From Toxonevra muliebris (Eukaryota; Arthropoda; Insecta; Diptera; Pallopteridae), in the NCBI GenBank assembly GCA_963691655.1, contig OY829329.1, forward strand, positions 59,967,408 through 60,031,407: a stretch of DNA of 64,000 nucleotides, read 5' to 3'. Of this stretch, positions 22,261 to 32,769 are shown one piece after another; position 1 is the first letter of the stretch; each line of letters begins with the position of its first letter. The notes beneath the pieces are model-generated. The model did no database searches, had not been told where the DNA came from, and was given only the letters and a program-made list of their open reading frames with translations. A program made the position numbers and the translations under genes.

Positions 22261-22354
22261 CTACTGTGTCATCTCAAATGTCCCGAAGTGATGTGCAGCG
22301 TTTAATGGCTAGAGTTAAGACAAAGTTGCGATCTTTCGCATACGCACCAACCAA

Positions 22355-22587
22355 ATAAATAAAGTTTTTATTTTTCTTAAAGTTACTATTATAACCTTTC
22401 AATTGATGTGTGAATTTCTGTTTTTGTTTAAAAAATATAATTTTTATAACAAGTTAATTTCGACCAGTTTTTTTTCGTATACATGCCTTATATACGTTCC
22501 TTAAGCCTGTTTTACATTACCTAAATTAACTAAAAAAAAAACAAGGAAAAGTAGTTAAGATTGATTTAAGTTGATTGTAAACGTATT
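22355..22587. other. Short spacer between mariner and LINE relics
   Basis: AT-rich; probably the mariner 3' non-coding end (AATAAATAAAG near 22352-22362) and undefined DNA before the LINE fragment. The right mariner terminus could not be placed. Confidence 0.35.
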
Positions 22588-23345
22588 TTCACTGACGGCT
22601 CGAGAACAGAATTCGGTTCGGGTTCTGGGGTCTTTATTGAAAATGATGGAGTGCACCTTCACTTCTCCCTTGGGTTGTATGCTTCTATTTTTCAAGCAGA
22701 AATTTTTGCAATCATCAAGGCAATGGACCATGTTATTGATAATGGATGGGGAGAAAGGAGTATCTGTGTTTTTAGTGACAGTCAGGCTGCACTTAAATCC
22801 TTGCTTAATCCTCTAACTACGTCTAAACTGGTTATTATTTGGAAATTCAGGTTTGATTGTGTTGAAAAACACAATAGCCTGCTGTTGATAAGAGTTCCTG
22901 GGCACTTAGGAATTTCAAGAAATGAATCTGCTGACCTTCTAGGCAGAAAGGGTTTGGAAACTGTTTTTTATTTTCTTGTCCAGAGCCTGTGTCTTTGACC
23001 TACAATCGTAAATGAGAGGAACTGAGAGGCTTTAGACAAACAAAGAGCATGCTATCACTTAACAGAAAGAGCTGTAGGCAGCTGGTGGTATTATATACAG
23101 GTCATTTCTCTTGGGCCAAACATTTGCATATGATTGGCCTGGGAGCTAGTGCCTTCTGTGCTTCCTGTGGTTTGGAGGAAGAATGTGAAGAGACGGCGGA
23201 TCACTTTCTTGGTGTCTGCCCCGCTTTCTGCCGGATCAGAGTAAGCATATTTGGTACTGGAGTGTTGGGAGACGAACACCTGAGCTCTCTAACACCGCAG
23301 GATCTACTAAGATTTATTAATAAATCTGGTAGATTTAAAGAATAG
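22588..23345 (+). pseudogene. LINE RNase H and C-terminal region, copy 1 of a two-copy family
   Basis: RNase H degrades the RNA of the RNA:DNA hybrid during LINE replication. All four acidic blocks are visible: FTDGSRTEFG (Asp), SIFQAEIFAIIKA (Glu), CVFSDSQAALKS (Asp) and SRNESADLLGRKG (Asp). A frameshift follows GLETVFYF, then a TGA where related elements have Trp, then RGFRQTKSMLSLNRKS, LYTGHFSWAKHLHMIGLG, zinc knuckle CASC...EETADHFLGVC and LLRFINKSGRF before a stop at 23343-23345. A 3' UTR and an A-run (about 23429-23444) follow. The copy is 5'-truncated. A second copy at 47110-47790 carries the same frameshift and TGA. Confidence 0.9.
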
Positions 23346-23449
23346 CAAAAGGGAACACAGGATGTAGCCCAATGGACGTAAAACTTGTCTGAGTGCTGTA
23401 TTCTTGAATACTTCTTTTCTGTTCCAACAAAAAAAAAAAAAAAAGTTAA

Positions 23450-25570
23450 GACTTTGAAATATTAACGCTTAGATTTAATTTTCATAGTCTAAGTACTAAA
23501 AATATAATGAAAAGTGTTTTGTTAAAGAATATTTATCATATTTATGAAGAAATGTAGAATTTTGACTTTTTTATAATTTTGTTTTGTTTTTGGAAAAATT
23601 CGTGGTTTTTCTTTACTGGGTATATGTAAGCTAGTATATGCCTTCAACTCGGTAGTTATGCCAAAAAGTAAATGGGTTTTTGAAAATTTTAATATCAATT
23701 TAAGTAAATTTTAAATTTATATAAATTGAAATTTTTATTTGTATAGTTTTATTATACAATATTATATGAAATTGTTTTGAAGCTATTCTTATTTTTAATC
23801 ACAAAATTCGAATGCCAAATTATACTTAGAAATATTTTATAATCAAACTTACATATGTATAACATTCATAAGCACAAACATATCTACATCGATTTTGATT
23901 TGAAAATAACTCAGCAGAGCATGTGCTATGTGCTGGCAAATCATTTTACACAGACATTAACTGTAATGTTGAGCGAAAGAAGGGAATATAGGGAGAGCGG
24001 GAAAGAATAGAGAAAACTAGGAAGTGATAACACAAAGAGTATACAAGTTGCAGAGGCAACAGCAACAATAAATATGTATGTATGTCTGGCTTTGTATGTT
24101 CTATGAAATACAATAGCTGTTGGCTAAAAACTTCAATTCCTTTTTTGTGGATACACATACATACATACATATGGAGTGTGCATATTATGCACATACCAAA
24201 ACTGACAATAGCTACCGTTATTAATTGTAAGATGCCTTGTGAGTGCAGAAACATACATTTATATGTAACTTTTTATTTGTTTGTTAAAATGCATTTATTG
24301 CATTTTTTTCATATTTTTCCTTTTGTTTTCTCTCGTTTTATTCATTTTTCTCTTCTTTTTATGTCAGTTACTTTTATAAATGTGCACCCACATGCATACA
24401 AATAAACGTGTATGTATGTATTTATGGTTATGTGCTTACTGTTTAGTGGTTCTTTCTTCCTTCCAAGTGCATCATGAATTCATTGATCCACAATGTCCAC
24501 ACATCTTAAGGGTATACACATAAACAACTATACAAGCATATACTGCATACATACACATGCATATGCATATGGATATGTATGTATGTGCCTGTGTATATAT
24601 TTGTCTATACATATACAGTTTACTTAAGAGCTGTTGCTGTCGTTTTAAACCATTTCTACTACATTTACTGACTATTTTAGTAATTGTGTTAACTTACAGA
24701 TGCTCGTACTTACATAAATATGTATATGTGCTTGTGTGTGTGTTTATGTATGAGTAGCAAAATTTTTATCAATGTCACATTTTTCACATGTGCACTCGCA
24801 TGCTAGTATGACATCGGGGAATTGTTTATCTTTTAGTATTTATTTTTTTTTTTAAATAGATATATGCACATTTGTCTTAATGTTTTTCTTGTTTTGTTTT
24901 AAAGTTTTTAAATTTATTTTTATTTTCTTTAAATATTCCTTTTTACTCAATGTGGTGCCAAGGGTAGATAGGAATTTATTTGCAACCTTGAAGTTTATTT
25001 ATATACGTAGTTCATGACACATTCTAACTTTTTTTAGTCTAGATCGAAATTCAGATATATCGCGGTTAATGGTTCTAAAAATTTATAATGGGTTATAGCT
25101 TTAGCTATATTTCTTTTAATCTTTGGTTACTTAAATAGAATCTAGAGTAGGAAGTTAACTTCTTGAGTTATTCGTTGTTAAGTTATTACTTAATTAAGTA
25201 TTTCAAAATATGCCAATATCCAATGGTTTTTTCATATCTGAAGTTCAAACTAAACTGAAAACAAGTGAAAAACGTGATGGATCACGGTTAAACGGATAAA
25301 CAAGTTTAGAACTCTATAAGGCAAAAAATAACTCAAAAGATTTATCTTTTCTTGAAATGATTCTAACCGACATCTCGTTTAATTTCCTCAGGATTCGTAG
25401 TTATGAGTAAGAGCTTAACGAATTCAATTGGAGTTTCTGGGTCATATCCAATAGCAAATATTAAAGCTAATAGGAGCCAATAGCTAATAGGGACTTGAAC
25501 TTTATAGAATTTTTGGTTCATTTCCGAAATTATATTTTTATAACTCATTTCTAGTATAAATTTTATAATA
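23450..25570. other. Non-coding stretch with TATG/CATA repeats
   Basis: Simple sequence dominates 23860-24760 (ACATACATACAT, TATGTATGTATG, ATGCATATG). Open frames across it consist of His/Met/Tyr/Cys-rich low-complexity sequence and have no domains. Nothing else is recognised. Confidence 0.5.
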
Positions 25571-25574
25571 GATG

Positions 25575-25680
25575 TTCTGCCAAGATGGGCAATTTGATGC
25601 CCACTTCAAGTGTTCTCTACAATCATGCGAAGCGACCAAGCGAAACTCACGCATTACGGTGATAGTTCTTTCCTCTCTTG
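25575..25680 (-). pseudogene. Possible LINE C-terminal scrap
   Basis: Minus-strand MREFRLVASHDCREHLKW then NCPSW resembles a segment near the C-terminus of some LINEs (FRLxTGHDCLxxHL...SPxCxLC). Only about 35 residues match and the second Cys pair is gone, so this is a weak call. Confidence 0.3.
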
Positions 25681-25850
25681 TAATACTCGCTTGTGGACTT
25701 GGCCCTCGGTGATTTTTCTTGCCAGTTATGGGCTTACTCAAAAGCAAACGTTCATAATTATTTTTCCTCTTCTACCTATTATTTCATAGTTCCTTCATTT
25801 CATAAATAAATGAATCGGTAGGTGTATTCACTGAAAATATATTGCTTTAA

Positions 25851-26467
25851 CCCTTTCGAAACCATTGGTCACAGGCGATCTAAACTACGTTTTTTTTTCC
25901 AGATTTTTCAAAAACTATTGCTGCGATTTTAATATATTTATATTCGTTGGAGAGAGAATTGGAGAGTTGAAGCAAAAAAAAAAAAAGCAAAAAATAAATA
26001 GGGCAATTTACCATGGACTAATGTCAAGTTTTAGGCAATTTATGCACAATTTTACTACAATTTTGCTACAATTTCACAAAAGATTTTTTCTGTGTAATTT
26101 TGAAATTTTTGTTTAATTTCTTTGGTAATTGAAGCTTTATTTTGGGTCACATGTGACCCTATGGTCCTCAATGGAAACTTTTTAAAATCTTTTTACAATG
26201 AATTAGGGTCAGCAAATGCGTAAAAAAATAACTACTAAAAGACTTCTTTGGAAAAATGTCTAATAAAAATTCGTAAAAATTCTTTTTGAGAGCCACAGGT
26301 TCTTCGATGACCCATGAAAGTTCGGATTTACAAAATTTCTGTTTTGATGAAAGTTACACCAAAAGAAGAACCCAGATTATACAAAAAAAACAGGGTTTTC
26401 TGTGCTGAATTCAACTTTAGTAGATAATCGAATATGGGCGAACATCGGCACATGTTTCACTTTAGGG
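25851..26467. mobile_element. TTAA-flanked MITE, piggyBac-like
   Basis: The segment is bounded by TTAA at 25847-25850 and 26468-26471 and starts CCCTTTCGAAAC; read inward from 26467 the other end is CCCTAAAGTGAAAC. Only the outer CCCT is well conserved, so the TIR alone is weak. Support comes from related copies at about 30733-30977 and 30978-31130, which share long blocks such as GAACTTTCATGGGTCATCG and CCTCAATGGAAACTTTTTAA-like sequence. TTAA target use is the piggyBac hallmark. No ORF. Confidence 0.55.
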
Positions 26468-26471
26468 TTAA

Positions 26472-28850
26472 GTCAAAAGATTAAGCTTCTTCCCATAGCC
26501 CTATATTTTAATGCCGATTTTTGCGCTTGAAACGTGATCTAAATAGTTTCATTATTAATTACAAATACATTAATGCATACCCTAAAACCTACAAAACTTA
26601 GTGGATAATTAAAAACTTTTGCCAACTTTCTAGCCACTTGTTAATTTAAAGTTGTTAATATGATTGAAAATTTCTTAGTTTAGTTTTAATTCCTTAAGAT
26701 CCTACAAAATTTACAAAGTCCACCGAGTTTCTTAGTTTTCGTTTGTTTTCTTTTTAGCATTAATTACAAATATTTTTGTTAAACTTTTGCATATACTAAA
26801 ATAGCATCATTTCACAACTCTTAATGTCAAGAACTTTTGTAAGAACAGAAAAAAAAGTACAAAAAACAGAGATAGAGAAAGAGAGAGAGAGAGAGTGAAA
26901 AACAAACTTTAGATATATTTAAAAGCGACAATGAAACTTTTCTTGATTACACTACTCACAAAATTAAATGCACTTGAACTTATGAATTGACGGCAATGCA
27001 ACACAAAAATCGAGAGGCATGCGAATGGGCATAAGCTGCGAATACCAGTTTTTCCTTTGAATTTGCAATAGATGCCAACTATTTGTAGACTAAAGACACC
27101 AACAATAAAGAGAATAGCAACAGGAAAAATGAGCGTCTATCTAAGCTGTAAAATACCAATTGGGGAGCGTTTGCATTCTCTCAGATGAAGTCAGGCATGA
27201 ACTTTATATTGTGTTGTTGTTGTTTTTTTCGTTGCAATTGCTCTAGACTCTACTACTTGTGCTGTTGATTGTTGTTGAACTATAAATAGTCGTTCAGGGG
27301 CCTTTGCTTAGTTTACATAGTATCTAACTACTCAAGTAGTAGACGATGCCATCACCATCACCATTGCATTTAGTGGTTTCCACCGCAGTTTCAGAATTCA
27401 GAGTATTTCTAGTATAGTTTTTTCAGCTGTTTGTTGTTGGTATCATCGTCAGCGCCATCGTTGTCGTCATCACATCATTCGTTGTAGTCAGTGTCATTGT
27501 ATTCTTGTTGCTGGCTTCAATGGCTGCTGAAAGCTAGCTTTTTAGTGTTGGCTGCTGCTCCTGCAGCTGCTATTCTATGTTGGTTGCTGCTGCTCCACAA
27601 GCGCTTCACTTCGCTTCACAAGAATACTAGTTTAAACAATTCGCATTCACTTTATATGCATTTGTTATATTGGGACTTTGAGAGCGCTTGTTAATTTTTT
27701 TTTTCATTTATGCTGCATGCTGCAGCTTTAATTTGTCTCATTGGGATGCCCAACTAAATTTGTTTTAGTTGTTGTTGCAGTAGTCAGTACGGGAGTGTTG
27801 CTGTTAGTTTGCAGTACATATTGCGTATAAAAGCAGATAGACATACATACAAATGCATGCAATTTTCTTCATTTTCTTTCGTTCATTTTATATTTAAAAT
27901 GCAAAAGTTTTTCTTTTTGTGTTTCTGGTAAATATGCAACAATTTTTGTTTTCTCTCTTTTCTCTTCAAGTGCTGCTGTTGTTGCTACTATTGCAACAAT
28001 GTTTGTATTTCCGTTGCTCTTGGTTATCTTTGTAAATATGAATGTGTGTATGTATATGATATGTATCTTTCAGCTGCTAAGCATATTGTCTTCGTGTATT
28101 CATTTGCTGTGCTTTGAAATAGCTGTGCATACGTTGCCATGGTTTTCTTTGCCTTAATGCGTGCATTCATTTTCTTTTTTTTTAAGTGGTTGTTGTTGCA
28201 ATCGTTGCTGCAACATTTTATTTTTATTTTTCTGTGCTTTTACTTAAATGAAGAAGAGAAAATTTTTAATTATGAACATTTCAGACACAATTTGTGCAAA
28301 GAGATTTTAATTATTATTGCAGCGCAGCGCTTGCGCGTGAAGTGGCAATAAAAACATTTAAGTAAATGTTGCTTATTTTTTAAGCTCACATTGAAAATAT
28401 ATACTTTTTTAAACATAAAAAATAGATAAAATTCATTTTTATGTAGATTTAGTGTGGATTTCTTAAGAAAATTATATGCAAAGTTTTGTTATAACTTATT
28501 CTTATGTAAACTAATAGGTAACAACAAAAAATATAGAGAAAAAATGCTAAAGCTTTTATTCATTATTGCAATCATTTCATTATGACTAACACAGAGAATT
28601 TATTTTTTACCAATGGTGTAACTTCCAAACTGTTTACTCGGACTGGACAGTTGCGAAGTAGTTTCTCTAAAATATTCTAATGATAAATCATAAATTGAAA
28701 AAAAATGCAAGAGGCATTGGTTATCGTTTAGTTATGATGGTTAATTGTATTCCATCTCTGTCTTGAAATCACTGTTAACAAGAATACAATTTTACATCTT
28801 CTAGTGCCGATAATGCCAAACTAAGAAAATACTTTAGTTAGTGCAATACC
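26472..28850. other. Non-coding stretch, TTG/CTG-rich
   Basis: Contains a (GA)n run at about 26878-26896 and dense TGTTGTTG, GCTGCTG and CATCACCATC simple repeats from about 27200 to 28220, the look of fly introns or regulatory DNA. Open frames in it are repeat-derived. No conserved gene recognised. Confidence 0.5.
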
Positions 28851-28851
28851 C

Positions 28852-28996
28852 AAGGATAGAACCAGTAGAAGAGAGTAGAGAGACAGGATAGTTATGTGGG
28901 GATAAATGGGAAAAAGAATAGCCTAGGGTCTCTCAAACTCGTTTTTGTTCTTTGTTTCACTGATGAACCTTAGAAGCTCAGGAAGAGGTGGGCTAG
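28852..28996 (-). repeat. Duplicated LINE 3'-end segment, copy A
   Basis: About 145 bp nearly identical to 29036-29176 in the same orientation. On the minus strand it comprises the last codons of the LINE below (LPELLRF-like), the stop and about 90 bp of 3' UTR. The two copies are separated by about 40 bp that belongs to the UTR end of the larger copy. Either a second, very short 5'-truncated insertion or a local duplication. Confidence 0.85.
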
Positions 28997-29600
28997 ACTT
29001 AACCAAAGCACTCAGTCAACGAGGACCATTGTGCTATACCCAAGGATAGAACCAGTAGAAGAGAGTAGAGAGACAGGATAGTTATGTGGGGATAAATGGG
29101 AAAAAGAATAGTCTAGGGTCTCTCAACCTCGAACTTCTTTGTTTCACTGATGAACCTTAGAAGCTCAGGAAGAGGGACATTATTCATACTCAAGACATCA
29201 CTACCCAACAGCCTTAATCTGATTCTCGCGAACGCCGGACAGCTACAAAGATAATGCTCCGTAGTATCGTCGTCCTCAAGGCACAATTGGCAATTTGGAT
29301 CGGTGATGGCGCCCATGTTAGTCATATGCTGATCACATATGTTGTGCCCTGCGATAACACCCACCAGTAATCTCAGGTCCTTTCTTCTCAGTTTGAGAAG
29401 AAATTCCGCTGATTTCCTGTTAGTTTGTCTCACGAAGCACTTTGCGGTTCTGCAGGAGTCAAGCGCGGACAATCATTCTCTATGGACTGAACCACAACAA
29501 AACACAGAACTTACGCTAAAAAATGGTTCCGGACCCCATGGTGTAATTGCAGAGCCTTCATTATCTAATTTATCAGCTAGTTCATACTTTAGTAGTTCAG
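28997..29600 (-). pseudogene. LINE 3' fragment (RNase H end, zinc knuckle, 3' UTR)
   Basis: From about 29590 on the minus strand: end of RNase H (YELADKLDNEGS), GPEPFFSVSS, a stop near 29480, then an open frame with CRTAKCFVRQTNRKSAEFLL, LLVGVIAGHNICDQHMTNMG, zinc knuckle CQLC...TTEHYLCSC (C-x2-C-x8-H-x4-C), PAFARIRLRLLGSDVL and LPELLRFISETKKFEVERP, stop at about 29113. The 3' UTR continues to about 28997. The open frame of 119 codons is the best-kept LINE piece here, but it is only the C-terminal third of an ORF2 and 5'-truncated. It differs in family from the copies at 21 and 22.6 kb. Confidence 0.88.
29036..29176 (-). repeat. Duplicated LINE 3'-end segment, copy B
   Basis: The counterpart of 28852-28996. 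It overlaps the C-terminal codons and proximal 3' UTR of the LINE fragment at 28997-29600. Differences from copy A are a few substitutions and a 3-4 bp indel near the stop. Confidence 0.85.
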
Positions 29601-30179
29601 TAGTTTATTTTGACACTGCACTTTAAAAGAAATCAAATTTAAAGAATACCTATAGATATTCCATAGCACTCAATTTCTTGCGTCATTGTACTTTGCTCAA
29701 ATAGCGAAGGGAAAAAGATCTAAGAAAAGGAAAACTATTTTTAGATTTCTTCTTCCTAAATTCTTAGTTGTGAGCCAAAAAAGTTCAAGTAGGATAATAG
29801 ATAGAATTGCTACCTAACAGGAGTGTTGTTCTTTTTGTGCGGGCTGGACAATAACAGTGTCAGTTTCTGACTTAAACATGTAAACATAGAACGCAGTTGC
29901 AAACTCCTTAAGCTTTTCCAAACCGGATATGTGAATATTTCAGGCAAACACAATCTAAAATTCTACTTTGTGGAATGCTAAACTGGAAAATCCAGTTAAA
30001 CTTAAGACATGAAGAAGTAATCGAGATTAAATGGGGCTTAGGTGACATTTTTGGGAAGAAGGAGAGGGAGACCAATTTGACAAACCGAAGTTCGTTCTAT
30101 AAGGTGTAATTCGTTATTGATCATTTTTCTTCGTTGTAACCATAGGAATTTATTTATTCCTTCCTGAAGGCTAGATCTA

Positions 30180-30400
30180 TATATATGCGGGATCGTCAAT
30201 GACACCCATCTTGGTCTTATATTGATCACATGCATTATGCACAGATCCTTTCTCTACTGTTCTCTTTTTCGATTTTTTCACCAAGAAGTTTGTAGTTTTT
30301 CAGGGACTGAATCTTTTTCTTTGAACGTTACTTATTGAGTCTTGACGCCAATAAATTGTTTTGGGCCCATTAGATTTGCAGTCGGTTTTTCATTACCAGG
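30180..30400 (-). pseudogene. Decayed LINE C-terminal fragment
   Basis: On the minus strand, in mixed frames, a GPKQFIGV linker-like block near 30345-30370 and HNACDQYKTKMGVIDDP near 30185-30235 match GPEPFF and HNICDQHMTNMGAITDP of the LINE fragment at 29113-29480. The zinc knuckle is lost. It appears to be an older copy of the same family, with internal deletions. Confidence 0.6.
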
Positions 30401-30732
30401 CATGAGAGATTGTTCTGAAATCGATAAATAGCACAACTTTTAAGTAGCTTCTAAAGTTTTTGTAGTTGTTCTTCTAACAAAAAGTGGATTCTATATTTTT
30501 CAGGTATAACTTTGCTTCACTTTTTTGCTTTTTCGATTGTCTAATGGAAAGTTGTCCTCCTTCCAGGGGCATACGCCCTGAGATCTAAAATTTGTACTAG
30601 TCAGTATGGATAATTTGAAGAAACCACTTAACAAACTGAGTATTACCTTGCTTTCCCTCTTCAGACCAAGATCCTCTTTTCTTCTATTTCATATCAACAT
30701 ATTTTAGGTTTATTGACTTTATAGTTCGGCGA

Positions 30733-31130
30733 AGTTCTTGAACTCTTTCGGGGCCGTAAGGAAACAATAGGAAATAGCGCAAAACCGAACCCGGATTTTT
30801 ATTCTCTGACCCTCATTTCTTGTTAAATTTTTTTATCAAAACAGAAGTTTTCTGAACTTTCATGGGTCATCGTCGACCCTGTGACCCTCAATAAGAATTT
30901 TTTACGAACTTTTTTATTACATTTTTATAAGATATTGTTTTCAAAATAGTCAAAGTCTTTTACTATTAATTCTTCACTTAACCCTTTCTTAAACGCAAGG
31001 AAACTCGAAGCAAAAGACCAAAACCGAATCTGGATTTGCCTTCGCTGACTTCCATTTCATTGCAGGAAGTTTTTAAAAAGTTTCCATTGAGGACTTTAAG
31101 GTCCCCATAGCAAAATTTAATTTCTAAAGC
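30733..31130. mobile_element. Two diverged copies of the 25.85-kb MITE family
   Basis: Segment 30733-30977 and segment 30978-31130 each begin with CTCTTTCG/CCCTTTCTT-like sequence after TTGAA/TTAA and continue with related AAGGAAAC...AAAACCGAAyCyGGATTT blocks. The first includes GAACTTTCATGGGTCATCG, also present (reverse complement) at about 26310-26330. The second includes AAAAAGTTTCCATTGAGGAC, also present (reverse complement) at about 26170-26190. They are therefore relatives of the TTAA-flanked MITE, head to tail, with lost ends. Confidence 0.55.
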
Positions 31131-32325
31131 AAGCTCACAAAAATTTAAAAAATTGGAGATTACTTTTCAGTAAATAATTTTTCCCCAACATGTTGAAAAT
31201 TTGGCGTATTTTTACAAATTTTGTCAAAATTTTTAGCGGTTGCAAATATAGAACTGCTGAATTTCTGTGTCTTAAATCGCAATCTATTTAAAAGTTTTCT
31301 GACAAGTTTTGCAGTTGTGTTTTTTGCTGAATGCTGCACTGAATTCTGTTTTTGAGAAAAAATAAACTGCGTACTTTTATCGCCTTTTTTAAGCCACGTT
31401 TGAGCAGCTCAAGCACACAACCTCCTCCGTTTATTTTATCCACAACTTCTACCCAGTAGTGTCAACAAACTCACATCTGAGACATTTAAAATATGTCCTA
31501 AGATTGTGAATGTACCACTTCCACTTCGAAGATAACAACTTTGCGGCAATAATTTAGACAAAACACAAACATACACACAAAAAAAAACCGAAAAACCGCA
31601 ACCGCCTATCCTTTTAAGTCACAGTATAAAGTAAAAACGTTGTTTAATTAGCCATTAAAAGTTTATACACGCAAGCTACACATGTTTCACCATGTGTGAA
31701 TTTGTCATTTTAATAAATTTTGTGAAAGAAGCATACCAAAACTTTAACTTAAAAACTTATTCAAAAACAAAAACCAAGAAAAAAAAAATCAACCACAAAA
31801 TACACACAGTCAATTTAGAACATCAACAGAAACGTACAAACGATATTCAAAAAACCATTCGTACGAGTTGAAGTTGAATTCTCTGCACTTATACTAGAGA
31901 CAATGAAATGGTCAATTTTGTGAAAATTATATTATTTCAGGCAATAATGGAAACGTATCGGTATAAATTGGTATTCATATGAAATGGTACTAGGATTCAT
32001 AAGAACTGAACACTATAATGCTGCAAAATAAATTGCTACTCTAGAATTACGTAGGAAATTCATAGAATTGCATAAATACATGCATTCACTTATGCATGTG
32101 CATGCATGCATGTATGCTTCTGTTTGTATGCATGTCTGCACTTATACATTTCCGGTTGTATTCAAATAATGTTATTGTGATAGAGAGAAAATTCCCAGAA
32201 TACCGTTTCAACACAACTGAGTATGAGCACGATGTGGAGCACACATGTGTATACATATACACATATACTCACACATTTATAGATTACAATACAAAGAGGT
32301 TTAGGATTTTTTAATATTGGCCAAT
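31131..32325. other. Non-coding stretch
   Basis: AT-rich DNA with A-runs and ATGCATGC/TATACACATA simple repeats around 32080-32280. No gene recognised. Confidence 0.5.
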
Positions 32326-32329
32326 ACCA

Positions 32330-32700
32330 AAAAAAAAAAAGGAAAGCGAAGAAAAGGTGAATAGGAATAAGTGGAGAAAAGAATGGAGGGAGCAGATGAA
32401 GGGGCTGGAAAGGAGAGAAGAAAGAGAAGAAGGGAGAAAGAAAACGAAGGGGAAAGATAATGAGAGGTCGGGGAGGGGGAAATAACTAAAGAGGAAAGGT
32501 AAGAAAAATGAAAGAGAAAAAGGGGGGAAGGGAAGAAGTTGGGAAACCCGAAGGGGGAGGGGGAGAGAAGAAGGGAGAGATATGGACAGTGAAAATAGAG
32601 AGAAAATGAGTAATGGAGAGAAAAGAAAGATATGCAGATTAAGAGAGGGAAGAGAGAGGGGAAGTGATAAGAGAGAGAGTGAAGAAAAATTATGAGTATA
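32330..32700. repeat. Polypurine (GA-rich) tract
   Basis: About 370 bp with almost only A and G on the plus strand, including GGGGGAGGGGGAGAG-type blocks. The opposite strand is open for 154 codons because polypyrimidine lacks stops, giving a Ser/Phe/Leu/Pro-rich low-complexity frame that is not considered a protein. Such tracts can form triplex (H-DNA) structures. Confidence 0.85.
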
Positions 32701-32769
32701 TTTCGGTTCGGACCTTGGAAACCTAATATCGTGGTAAATGATGGGAAAAAGCGTAGCAAAACCAAAATT

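Larger units (their letters stand above)
19858..22354 (+). pseudogene. Tc1/mariner transposase pseudogene, split by a hAT insertion
   Basis: Cut-and-paste transposase of the IS630/Tc1/mariner superfamily. Coding similarity runs 19858-20653 and resumes at 22269-22354. Seen in order: a helix-turn-helix end (LTKHIAKSLKIAKSTVTLVL), RLTTERKTGSGRKK, RNPGLSIKDVA, the first catalytic Asp in MDDETYVKADF, FVTTGTINPKIYIEKCLQKR, the second Asp in LFWPDLATCHY, and IEKYWAIIKRKFAK with the catalytic Glu. After the insertion the C-terminus continues (SSQMSRSDVQRLMARVKT...) to a stop. Stops, frameshifts and a deletion of roughly a dozen residues before the catalytic Glu make it dead. The motifs resemble rosa-like mariners of flies, an identification from memory. 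Confidence 0.9.

Noticed and set aside
24082..24757. Several 60-107 codon frames
   Set aside because: They overlap TATG/CATA microsatellites on both strands and are His/Met/Tyr/Cys-rich without domains.
32301..32765. Minus-strand 154-codon open frame
   Set aside because: It is the complement of a polypurine tract, which cannot easily encode stops; composition is Ser/Phe/Leu/Pro low complexity.
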